DNA of 40,484 nucleotides from Mesotaenium endlicherianum (Eukaryota; Streptophyta; Zygnematophyceae; Zygnematales; Mesotaeniaceae). Below are positions 1-11,100 of the stretch, in pieces. The DNA is taken from assembly GCA_009602735.1 (NCBI GenBank), contig WELA01008734.1, positions 108,446 through 148,929 on the forward strand, read 5' to 3'. Every line of letters begins with the position of its first letter. The first letter of the stretch is position 1. A program made the translations under genes and the position numbers. The notes beneath the pieces were generated by a model. It did not search any database, was not told the origin of the DNA, and saw only the letters and a list, made by a program, of their open reading frames with translations.

Positions 1-130
1 GGGGGGGGGGGGAGAGGGGGGTGAGGTAAGGTCAGGTCAGGTCAGGTGGTCAGGTGGTATAGCCTGGTGTCAGGTGTCAGGTGTTGGGCTAGGATAGAGG
101 AGGGGAGGTGTCAGGTGTGAAGTGGGAGAG
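1..130. repeat. Poly-G start and GGTCA/GGTGTCA simple repeat
   Basis: The window opens with about 12 G followed by a G-rich tract. From about 25 to 120 short units GGTCA, GGTGGTCA and GGTGTCA recur in direct orientation. This is low-complexity DNA with no credible coding content. Confidence 0.7.
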
Positions 131-364
131 AAGGGAGGAGACTGAGGAGAAGGCGGGAAGGAGACGGAGATGCGACGGGAAGGAGATGGGAAGGAGACGA
201 GAGGAGGTACCAGAGGGTAGAGATGGAGGTCAGAAGGGAAGCAGAAGATGGATCAGAACAGGTTTACCCGCAGGCATACCAGGTGGTGGTAGTAAGGTGG
301 TGGTAGGGTGGTGGTATCCCAATAAGGCCCCCAGCAATTCCTAGGTATTTAACTCTGGAAAAAG

Positions 365-690
365 GCCCCGGCCTCTGGGCCTCCAGAGGCAGTTCGGGCT
401 GCGACATATTTGAACTCCAACATTTGACATCTCAGAATAAAGCTCCCGCCCCCAGCGGGTCGGCTCTGAATAGTGACGTCGCCTAACAAAGCCCCAGCGG
501 CTTGACTCCTGATGGCGACTGTCGCCCCCAATAAACGACGCCCCAGCCCCCAGGGGCTCGGCTCCGAACAACGACCAGTCACCCAATAACGACACCCCAG
601 AGGCTCGGCTCCCGATAGTGACAGTCACCCAATAACGCCCCAGCCCTCGGCTCGGCTCCAATAACGGCCCAGCCTTTAGAGGCTCGGCCT
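365..690. repeat. Minisatellite, period about 48 bp
   Basis: A unit built around GGCTCGGCTCC, followed by GATAGTGACAGTCACCCAATAACG-like sequence and a CCCCAG core, recurs with drift. Clear cores begin near 458, 506, 554, 602 and 648, with a partial one near 679, so the spacing is about 46-48 bp. Open frames across it on the minus strand only translate the repeat and are not taken as a gene. Confidence 0.75.
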
Positions 691-699
691 AGAAAGATT

Positions 700-2100
700 A
701 GTGAACTAGCAGCCAGTTTAGCGAGGCCAAATCTGAGAGCAGTGAGGCCAACTGAGCTCGCTCAATCCGTAGTGCAGTATTAGTGCAGGTGCTTTGTAGA
801 CCCCCTAAATTTATTGGAACATTTCATTTCATGCAAGAGCAGACCTTTTCACTCAAAACACCAGTGGTGCCCTCGATCCTTTGTCCCCTGCATGTTGAAT
901 TTATATATTCAGCTCTTTTGTGACACTTGATGGGACAGACGGGAAGAATAAACCTTCCTGACCAGCACTGCTGCCTCCACATGGCGCCCCTTCCGAATGA
1001 AAGACCTGCTCCTTGGGGCGTGACAAGTGCAGCCTGAGTGTATTGCCTAAGAGAACGACATTGAAAGCGAAAGTAAAGTCACAGTAAGAGCCAGCAGGAA
1101 CAATGCAACAATGCTGCTAGTTGAGCTCATGTCCAGGCGCTTTAGTGCAGTCGAATGGGCTTCTAAACAACGACCCCCTTAAGTGAAGCGAGAGTTTAGA
1201 GTTTCTGCATCAATATGACTTGTGCTGTTTGATATCTCAATACACCACAGAGCTAGCACATGCCAATTGTACATAAGTCAGACATGGCCCCGGATCAAGA
1301 TGTTCTGTAATCAACCGGGGGGAGTGGGGCTCATGGCCCCGGACTACGCATGCAAAGCTCTGCAAAGCTAGAGTTGAAGAAGTAGGAACGAGAAACAAGA
1401 ATGAGGGTCAAGTATACCTAGGCAAGTAATGATCTGTTGAATTAAAGACATGCAGCGTAGGAATTTTTGGTTCAACGAGAGAATGTTCAATGGCAGTTTC
1501 TGTTGGTGGTACAGCTGGGGCCCAGCAGGACCCAGTGTGCGACATAGTACGAGAAGGGTGGGATGACGGAGACATAGTTTGCCAGCGTAGCTTGCTAAGG
1601 GCGATTCTGAGACGCAGAAAAATAAGCCAATGACGCTACGACTGATGCACTACCAGTGTATTACAATTGTCGCCACTAGAGGTAGGTGTCCAGACTAAAA
1701 CGCGTACTATCGAAGGCCATCTTCGAACAACAAATGTTCAGGGTCCGCTAGCGCCTCGTTCCGCGTTGCAATTAAAAAGCAGTGCTGTGAACTGTTAAAC
1801 TAAAGGAGAAGAAGGTGCAAGTGTTGGTTTCTTTTTTTAAGTTGGTGCTTTTTATGTTTGTTTACGGCATAGACAATGTATCAGAAAGTTTGCGGCCTTA
1901 TGGCCGACAGGCGTCTGCACCTGCTCTCTGTCTGCCCTCGCTTGGCTGGATGGACAAGCTTGGGGCAGTGGACAGGGGCCAGGGGCCAGGGCGCTGGGAC
2001 AGGGCCAGGAGAGGCCAGAGGGCGGGAGGGGAGGCGGCAGGCGGGAGGGGGGAAGGGGGAGGGGAAGAGGGGAAAGGGCAGGAAATGAAAGGTAGGGGAA
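700..2100. other. Intergenic, nothing recognised
   Basis: Mixed-composition DNA with no ORF resembling a known family and no exon pair with matching phase. From about 1965 to 2100 it becomes G/A-rich low complexity. Confidence 0.5.
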
Positions 2101-2480
2101 TCACACACGTGCACACATGCTCTTGTGCGACATGCTCGTGATCGACCTGACATGAGCCTCTCTGGGCTCGCGTGCGTGCCTCTTGTGTGCGTCGGCGTGT
2201 GCGTGGTTCCGTGCGTGTGCACTGTGCATGCGTGCATTGTGCTTAATTTCGCCGTGTGTATGTGCGTGTGCGCGTGTTGTACGCGTCTGCGTGCGTGTGT
2301 TGTGTGCGAGTGCGCGCCTGCGTGCACGTGTATTGCGCGCGCATGTCCGTGCATCTCTGCGCCCATGTGCGTGCGTTGTGCGCGTGTGCGTGTGCACGTG
2401 TGCATCCTTGTGTGTGCACGCTTGCGTGTGCACGTGCGCGTCCCTGTGCGTGTGCGTGTGTGTGTGCATCATGCATAGTG
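2100..2480. repeat. Degenerate (GT/GC)n microsatellite
   Basis: A long purine-pyrimidine alternating tract of GTGCGTGT-type units runs for about 380 bp. It produces long overlapping open frames on both strands made almost only of Cys/Val/Arg or Thr/His/Ala, which is a repeat artefact. Similar shorter tracts occur at 2694-2740 and 3010-3040. Z-DNA potential is expected from the alternation. Confidence 0.85.
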
Positions 2481-2484
2481 GGGG

Positions 2485-5460
2485 GCGTACGCGTGCGCTC
2501 GCCCTCATCCGTGTCCTTCACGCAGTGAGACATGCCGGCGTTAGCGCCACCGCGTGTAGGCTGTGGGGCTCTTTGACCTGGGCTGGGCAGTGCGTCGCCG
2601 CATGGCACACACGCACGCCCCCGTGCGTACTTGAGTTTCTGCGGACGATCTTCAGCTAGGCTTCAGCTCGACCACCTGTGCATCGCCCAACCGTGTGCGT
2701 GTGTGCATGTGCGTGTGCGTGTGCGTGTGCCTGTGCGAGTCTGCGGGCAGCTGGTCGCCGGCCGCCTGCCGCCTCGCAGGAGTCGGTCTTGAGGTCGGTG
2801 TGTGTTCTTCTTTATTTTCTCTTTTGCGTCTGTGTTTCTTCTGCTTTGTCTATTGTTGTTTTGTTTTTGTTATGTGCTTCCTTTTCTGGTGCTTCGTGTG
2901 ATGCCTGCTTTTTTCTCGTCACTTCGTTTGCTGCATCTGACATTCTTCACTGATTTCTTCCGAGGGGGCCGCCACATAACCATGGGCGTTACAAGGGCTC
3001 TCCACCGCGGCACACGCGCGCGCGCACGCGCGCTTGCACGGTGCTGCCCCTCTCGCCTCAAGCACCCGGGGCCGGCCGCAGCCACACAATGCCCCCTCTC
3101 GACTCTTTTGGCGCCAGCGCGGCAAAGCCGGCCAGGTCCACTGCACGAACCCTGATTCCTAGTCCCCCATGTCCTAACCCCAAACCCGGAACCGTAGACG
3201 CAACGTCAAACCCGAATGAAGCCCTGGACCTCAGACCGGAACCCCAAATTCTGAAGACTTCCGACCAAGCCAAGGCCGGCACCCTCTGACTTGGAACAGC
3301 ACTCACCTCCGCCGCCTCCCCCTCCCTCCCCGATGCTTGCTTGCCCAGGCCCTGGCCTGGATGCTCTCGGGAGTTGCCACACAGGCCCTCATGTTTGGTA
3401 CGGGTGCTCAACCCCGTCCGCGGGCGAGCGTTGGTTACCCGAGCGCAAGAGTTGGTTCTTCGGGGCCCTGACTGCGAAGCCCAGGTTGAACGAGCCCCGC
3501 ACGTTTCAGTTTCAGTGCTTGACTGCAGGCCAAGTTTGACCCTAACCCTAAAGCTGTGCAAATATTGGGGCTGTCGTGTCGTTCACTGTGTGTTCTCTGG
3601 TTACTTGGTGTCGCAGACATATGAACGCAGCCCAGCCCTCCACACCCCAGTGCTCTTGCTTCGAACCCCTTTGGTTCTGCTTTCTCCTCTTACACGGCAA
3701 CTCCAAAGCCTGGTCTTGCCTTCTTGGACCTCAGAAGCTCACCCTACCCTCACTCCTAAACCCTGAGGTCATCCCAAACTCTGAATCGCCAGCTCACGCT
3801 CGGGCTCTGGCACGTGTTCACATGTACTAAGGCCGGCTGATCTGGCATGTGGTGCAGCTTGCTGGCTTCGCCGACGGTGCCTTGAGGCGCCCCTCACGTG
3901 AAACTTGTGAGCGGAAAATCAGCGAGGGCTGTCGCTCATGCACGCGTGCGCGAGGTCTCTGCGTGCGTGTGTATGCTCGAGTCCGGTCTCTCCCGTGCTT
4001 CGAAACTCGACGTGTCCGATGCGCTCGACCGGGACCGACCGACGCGGAAGAAGCATGCGATGCGGCTGTGTGTGCTTTTTACACCGCCCTTGTCCATCTC
4101 CACAAAAACGTTTCTCTCTGCATCATCAAGTGGGCTTCTTTCTTTCCAGTGAGACAGTACGCCCTTTGGGTGCTTCCGTAAGCGGCCATGGCGGGGCGAA
4201 GCAAGGCAAAGCCTCACCTGGGCCGCGAGGGAGCTAGCGTCGGGGGCGTGGGAGGGTGCGCTCTCAGTCGTTAGGTGGGCTCGTGGGGTAATAAATAGGG
4301 TTGGGAGCGTATGCTGGTGGGCAGCCATGGCCACTCGTTGTGGCCGGCGGCCATTGCCGCCTCCATGTTCAGAGGGCGTGAGAGGGAGAGAGTGGGAAGA
4401 GGAGGGAAGGGTGGCCTGGCCGTGGCCGTGGCCTCGTCCTGCTCGTAGGGCATAAGGGATGGTAAAAAACGGAGGGAGGGGGGGAAAGTCGTGTTGTCGA
4501 TGTCGTGACAGCTGGCACATGCTGTGACAACGAGGGGTTGCGTCAGAGAGGAGGCCCGGGCGGCAGCGTCTGCCCCCTGCTCCTGGAGCAAACGACGCAC
4601 TTGGAGGCGGCGGGCCTTTGGTGCGGCCCTCACATGCCTTGGGGGGGGGGGGGAGTTTGTACAGTACGCATGTGCTTGAAATCCAACTATTTCTTTTTTT
4701 GGTGTCTTTCTCCTTCTCTGGAAGCTTGCGTCCTTTTTCCTCCCGGAGAAAGGGGCCCAGTGGGCAAGGGGACAGGGTGTCGTTGCTTCCCTCGCCAGAA
4801 GAAACTCACACGACTCGCACGCCTCCAACACCGTAACCTGCCAAGCAGGCCCCTTCGGCTGCGATTTCTTGAGCCCCCTCCGGTCCCCTCTGTGGGCAGC
4901 AAGCAGGAGCTCTGCTTGTTTTCTGTAATCTCCCCTCACCTTATCAACCCTTCTTGAGGCTGCAGGTTCTCCAGAACCGCGTGTTGCACTGCTGACATCT
5001 GGCAGAGTGTTCTGAGTGCCGACTCCGTTGCACCCGCCCTGCCTGCTACCCCCCCACTCTCCCTTCCGTTCTGGCGTGCCACCTGTCGCCGAAGGGTGAG
5101 CTCCGTGGGCTGAGGCAAACACCCTCAAAGGATCACCGCGTGCGAACGTCGAGACGCCGGCTTCGCTCTCGGCCAGCCAGGTGGACGAGCCGAAGGCTTG
5201 CGCCCGCGTGCTCTCCGAGTCCTCGGAGAGCAGAAGATACCTAGCGCTAATTCCAGGCTGGAGCTAGTTAGGCCTAGCTGCGCTGCTGCTGTGCTGCCAG
5301 TCGAAGCGAGCAGTCAAGAGCCAGCCAATCGGGGGGAGGCATGCCAGTCGTGGAGACACGTGTCATGCATAGCTCGAGGCCGTCACTGCTTGCTGCACGA
5401 GCTGGCCGATTTCACTCGGGGGGGGCGTCAATAAGTTTTCAACGTTTTTATGCTGTGCCT
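2485..5460. other. Intergenic GC-rich DNA with telomere-like strings
   Basis: No gene is supported. Degenerate C-rich strings resembling CCCTAAA/CCCAAACCC occur at about 3160-3270, 3538-3556 (including CCCTAACCCTAAA) and 3720-3785. The long minus-strand frame at 4271-5128 has low-complexity, family-free translation and no splice logic. Confidence 0.5.
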
Positions 5461-5499
5461 AGACAGTCATGCCTGGCAAAACTTTAATGAACCTTGAGC

Positions 5500-5640
5500 A
5501 AAGACACACGCACGCAAACGCGCACACTGACACATGCACGCACGTGCATACACGCGCAGAGACACACACAGACACACACACACACACACACTTGGCGACA
5601 CACATACTAGCACACAAGCACAAACTCCCCCATACTCACG

Positions 5641-5701
<61 letters not shown>

Positions 5702-5705
5702 TTGG
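5500..5705. repeat. (CA)n microsatellite
   Basis: CACACA tracts interrupted by short GC motifs; the purest block is roughly 5648-5696. A segment reading CTTGGCGACACAC occurs on both sides of the block (about 5591 and 5701), so the tract is flanked by a short direct repeat. Confidence 0.9.
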
Positions 5706-8162
5706 CGACACACGGCCTACAGGGTCAGGCTCTATGCAAGGGCACGCATGTACTCGCATATACCTCTGCGCACACCAGAACACCAGGCCCGCTTTGAAGC
5801 TTCTGCCATCTGAGGCCCCTCTGATCGCTTCACCCGCCTTTGAGACATAGAGTCTGAGCCCGAGGGTGAACCCACCCGGAAAATGCGGTCAGCTCCATGG
5901 CATCGCAATCGTCCTCCCCCTCCCCACCTCCTCCCTCCCCCCAGAAGTACAACCTTTCTCTCTCCATGATGTGACAAGTTAACAACCCTAGGCTGGACCA
6001 TGCCCCCCATTGTGTGCTCCAAATGATTCCCTCTGCCTCTCAGCGCTTACTTTGTCGTGCGCCTGCTCTCCAAGAAGCGCACCAGATGTAGCCGGCATCT
6101 GTGGGATAGTGTACAATGATGTAACTAGTAAGACGCACTCATGTGGATATTTGAATACAAGGGTTGTATAGTTACATTTGCACATATGTGTATGTATGGC
6201 TGCATGCCATGTCCATATTTTGGTTAAATTGTGCGTAAACACAGGGTGCTTCTCTTTAGGATCTCTCCGCCCTCGCTGTTACTTGTATGCATGCATTGTT
6301 TATGCAAAAAAAAAAGTCACAGGTTTGAGTTATGATTCCAATTGTTGCAATCCAACTTTGAATCATGCACGCCTAGATTGAGTGCGTATTGACATGCAAA
6401 TGGGATGCTACTGTACTAGTGGTGCTAGCAGAACCGCACTGCTCTGATTGTCCCATAGAATAACCTGGTGTGGTATGCACCGCCCACCTTTCCCTCTCTT
6501 ATTGTGCTCCGGAAGTGAATATATACATGTATGATATATTTGTTTTACATGTGGAATATATAATCTCAACATAAGCAGATGTATACGTATAGGTTAATGT
6601 GTACATAGACGTATCTACATAATTTCATACATATATATGTATATGTGTGTTGTCTATACTGAGGGGGTAAAAAAGTCCTTGTTTGTTGCTGTGAATGGCT
6701 TGTGATGCCCTTGTCTTGCTGTATGATATGTGTCCAGGTAACATGCGCGTCATACGCATGCTCTGTGCTCATATTGCATCTGAATAACGGCCGCCACGTT
6801 TGTTATATACAAGGGATATATTCTTGCGCGGCATTGTAACTTTAGCAATGTCAGCGATCATTCATAAGTGGATTTCTATCTGCAAGTAACAATGAACATT
6901 AGAGTCGCATTTGTTGTTGATATGCAGACATACAACTTCACCCATATATCTTCCCGTACATAGATCATAATGCCATAACATTACCCACCACTCGTTTTCT
7001 ATCTCTAGCTTTTCATTTTACATCATATTCTTGTTTCTTAAGCTGCTTCATCTTGTTCAGTAGCCGTGACATCAATCAAATATACAATACAAGCTGGAGT
7101 TTATTATGCAATTCCATGTCTCTGATATTGAAAAGGACTAATTCTTTTTCACACTTTGATGAGTTTGTAGGCAACGATTATTGTTGAAAATTTACTCAAA
7201 ATCTTCATGCGTGCTTGTAAAAGAGTAGAATGCAACTAATATAGCTGATAGCTTAGCTTCATTCTTGATCCAATATTGGAAAAATGCATTTATGCTAGTC
7301 TTTGTCAAAGGGCATGGTGAATGATGCATTGTAGATTACTTTGCTAGATCAGCCCACCCACTTACCTTAAAAATTAATTTAGAGGACAAAGTCAACCCTT
7401 CAAACGAAATAGTATAGTAGGCTTGCTAGCATTGCCATTAGAAGTCGCAAAAGAAGATCAAAAGTATAAATTTCATTCTCGAATAGTAATATGCATGACT
7501 TGTAATTCCAGCTGGTATTTTGTGCATTAGGATATTTAAAGTGCACTAGAGTGGGTTTTTTGAAATTCCCACGAGTGCACCCATCAATGCTGGGACCCAA
7601 TCCCACCGCCAATTCTGTACGGTTCTTTGTTGTTTCACTTCTACAATTTCAAGGTGTGGTCTCATGTGACTTTAACATGAAGCGGGGGCTCCTGTATGAG
7701 AATCTTTTAGTATGTGTTTTTCCTTAAAATCATGAAGTGAGGATTTTTTAAATCTATTTCGAGATGCTGCACTGTACCTATGCACTTTACCGTCATATTC
7801 TGACGACCTAACCACCGTCACCAAATCGAACGAGAACAATTTCTTCAGAATGTCGTTAAAGGAAGACCGGAGTGCCGACTGTCTTGAAAATATGACGTGT
7901 GAACTTTGAAGTCTGGCGACATGTCTTTACTATCATGAAGTGGCAGCCAATGGAGTTACATGCGACGCCTTCCTTCATCAGAAGGGTAGCATTAACTTGT
8001 CAGCACGAGGAAAACAACGTCTTCGAAAAAGACGAACACATCGTTTGAAGGAACTTGGCTTCTAACATCCATTGTACGACGGTGTTTAGCCGGTAACTAA
8101 GCTCCTAGCTTCATTTGGAAGTCTTCTCCCCAGTTGTGTGAGGCGCGATTCTTGCTGTCGTC
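5706..8162. other. AT-rich intergenic DNA, nothing recognised
   Basis: The composition falls from GC-rich to AT-rich after about 6080 and rises again near 8100. No exon-like segment with a recognisable protein family was found. The last part must hold the PSMD9 promoter and 5' leader, but I see no distinct TATA box. Confidence 0.5.
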
Positions 8163-11100
8163 ATGGTGGGCAGCAATCTTCGTGCTGAGGCCTTGACTCT
8201 CATGGAGAAGAGGGAGAGTCTTGAAACGGAAATAGAAGTCATTACCTCCAGACTATGTGGACCCGGGGGGCCGGGCCTGAGTGGAAACCTCGTGGACAAA
8301 GAAGTGAGGCGTCACCAGTCATCCTGTCCATTATCAGCTCTCATTGTTTAACTTCATCATGCACAAGCCTGAGGGGCATGTGCGGGGAGCGTCTTCGTTT
8401 CTTATTGCCGATTTCTCGCCATGCCTCTCAAGCTCTCAACATTGTCTTGGGTTGTCTGTTGTCGTTGTTCTGAGTGCGCACTGTCACTACCCTGGGGATG
8501 GTGCACGCAGGGCTTTCCTAGGGCGGACATTGACATTCCTGCAATCCGCACCAACAGGCACCGGCTTGCAGGCAGGTCATCTGTGCAGGCCTTTATGCCA
8601 TCCCCCTTGCATGGAGCCTCAGGGTACCCTAAGGGGATTTCAATGTATTCAAATATTTATTTCAATAATGGAAAACGCTCTGATTGTTGACGTGTATTCC
8701 TGGGGCAATGACCAGCTGTCTGGCTCGTCAGACGACAGCCAACTCTGTCATCAATAGAAACCACAATAGCAACGCGAACCTGCAGCTGTGTGGGCCTACA
8801 AACCTGAACAGGAAGTGGGCGTTGTGCTAAGTGTCTTGGGAGACGCAATTGATTCGTATCCAGCGGCGCTGGGAGCCCGACACGAGGGCGCTCCCTTACC
8901 CATTCCCCCCTGCAGCCCGTCCCTGCCCTTCCTTTCAGCCTGCTGAGAGCACTCGCCAGCTGGATTTGGTTCCCACTACTCGATCAGAGAGCCAGAGCCA
9001 CCACCATCAGCCACCTCATGCATGCGGGTCTACTACTACAGATGAAGCTGATTAAGCAGATCAAGGAACCTCTTCCTTGTGCCAAGCTAACTCGAGAGTG
9101 CCTCCCGGCAGGGGCATCAATTACCCTGTGCCTTCCACCGCCCACTTGCCGCTGCTTGTGCTTCCTTGCCCTTGCCCCACTCTCGGCTGCCCCTTGGCCT
9201 TCTGCACCTCGAGGCTGGTGTGTGCTGACGTGGCTCTCCTGCGAACTCGCCCTCGCCCTCGCCCTCGCTCTCGCCTTCACGCTCATTGCCCTCACCCTCT
9301 GGGCCCTGCTGGTAATAGTGGTGGCCGGTAGGGGTGCCAGGGCCGAGGCAGGGACTGAGGGATGCGGGGATGCCGAGCTGAGCCAGGAGTGAGGCAGGGT
9401 GCCACCTGCCACACGGGGATGGCAACACCCCCCGTGCGTGCGTGCCTGTGTGTTTTCCTGCCAGCCTGCCTGCCTGCCCGCCTGCCTGCCTGCCCGCCTG
9501 CGCGCCTTCGCCTGCGTCTGCCTGCTGTAGTGCCGCATGCGGGAACCAAAGGGAGCCATCAGAGTGGTGCATGCTCTCACACTCACGCACTCCCGCCCTG
9601 CCTGCCCGCCCGCCTGCCCGCCTGCCTGCTTGTCTGCACGTGCCCGCGCGTCTCCTCTGCGTGCCTGTGCGCCTGCGCGCCTGCCTGCTGCAGTGCTGCA
9701 TGCGGACCACAAGGAGCTGACGGCGAGGATTGAGCGCTGCATCGTCGAACTCCACGCCTCGGCCGCCGCTTCCGCCACCACCGCCTCCTCTGCCCCCCCC
9801 GGGAGACCCGGAGCACAAGCACCGCCCTCGCCCTCGTCCTCCCCATCCACCCCCTCTACTGCTGGTGCGGCATTCTCTCTTGCTCCTCCCCCTCCCCCCN
9901 CTTCTCTTGGACCAGAGAGCCGACTCATGTCAAGATCTTTGGGCGCGATCGTTGTGTCTGTGTATGTATAACCACGTTGGAATGGGAATGCTACGCTGTG
10001 CGTGTGTGTGTGGGGGGGGGGTGACGTGGCATCCCAGGTCTGCGACGGCACCGACAAGAACTTCGTGGTCATTAACCAGAAGGGCATCGACCCCATCTCG
10101 CTGGACATGCTCGCCAGAGAAGGGGTACGTGCGCCCGCCCACCCGCACGCCAGCTCAGCCTCCCAGCTCATGCAGCCCCTCTCTCTCTCTTTCTCTCTTT
10201 CTCTCTTTGTGTGTGTGTGTGTGTGCGCGCCCGCCTGTGTCTTATCTCTTATTCTCCCTCTCTTGGAAAGCTTGTGTCGTAGGTTTTCCGTGGAGTGGCG
10301 TGGGGTATTTATCCTTCTTTTCTTGGGGTGCAGGTCAGGACAAACATATGTGTATACGTGACTCTGAAAACGTACACATATACAAATGTTTCAAATCATA
10401 CACATCCATCCTACACTTATTGTCCATTTGATATCTGTCTATGTGCATGTATAATTTTCACACAATATGAGAGGATGTACGAACAAAGCATTGTGTACAT
10501 ACAGGTATACATGGTGCACGCGTAGGCTCTAGAATGGGCCCCTGTTCTCCACCTCAAGCCCCTGCCCCCAAAACCCGGGCACGCCCCAACGTGGGCTCTC
10601 CCTCTGGCCTCTTTCGTTTATTCAGCGGGGGTCGGCCCCATGCCAAGTGCGCGCTTGCACGCGTGCGTCTGAGGGAGTGCTCTCAGTGGCAACGCCCTCT
10701 TGGGGGGTAGATTTGGAACTTTGGGTGTAGGGTTTATGGTCGAGGGCCTTTCATTTGTGGGCTCCGGGCGTATCGCTTTGCGGCTTTGAGTTTTGCGTTG
10801 AGGTTGCTGGTCTGCTCTGTGTGCTGGAGACTGGGCGGGCAAATGGGCTTCCTCAGCCACCTGGCATTTGTCCGCGTGCTCTCCCAGCAAGTCTCTCCCC
10901 CTCGCGGGGGCTCTGTTGGGGGCAACGTCGGGGCCCAGGGTTTCTGCAGCCTGGGTTTTCTTAGCTGGAGGATTTTGCAGCCTCAAAGTTTCATAGCCTG
11001 GAGTCTTTCCTCTACCCTGGGTTTGCGTAGCCTGGAGGTTTTAGTAGTTTAAAATTTTCTAACACACGTGGGGTTCTTGTAGTCCAAGATTGTTCAAGGC

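Noticed and set aside
2101-2608. Long overlapping ORFs rich in Cys/Val/Arg or Thr/His on both strands
   Set aside because: They are translations of the GT/GC microsatellite, with no family similarity and no splice context. The same applies near 5467-5813, 23913-24191 and 37431-37817.
4271-5128. 285-codon minus-strand frame
   Set aside because: The translation has no recognisable domain, and GC-rich DNA readily gives chance frames of this size.
8984-10171. 395-codon minus-strand frame opposite PSMD9
   Set aside because: It covers the CCTG repeats, the single N and the antisense of PSMD9 exon 3 and the CCT6 fragment; its sequence is repeat-derived.
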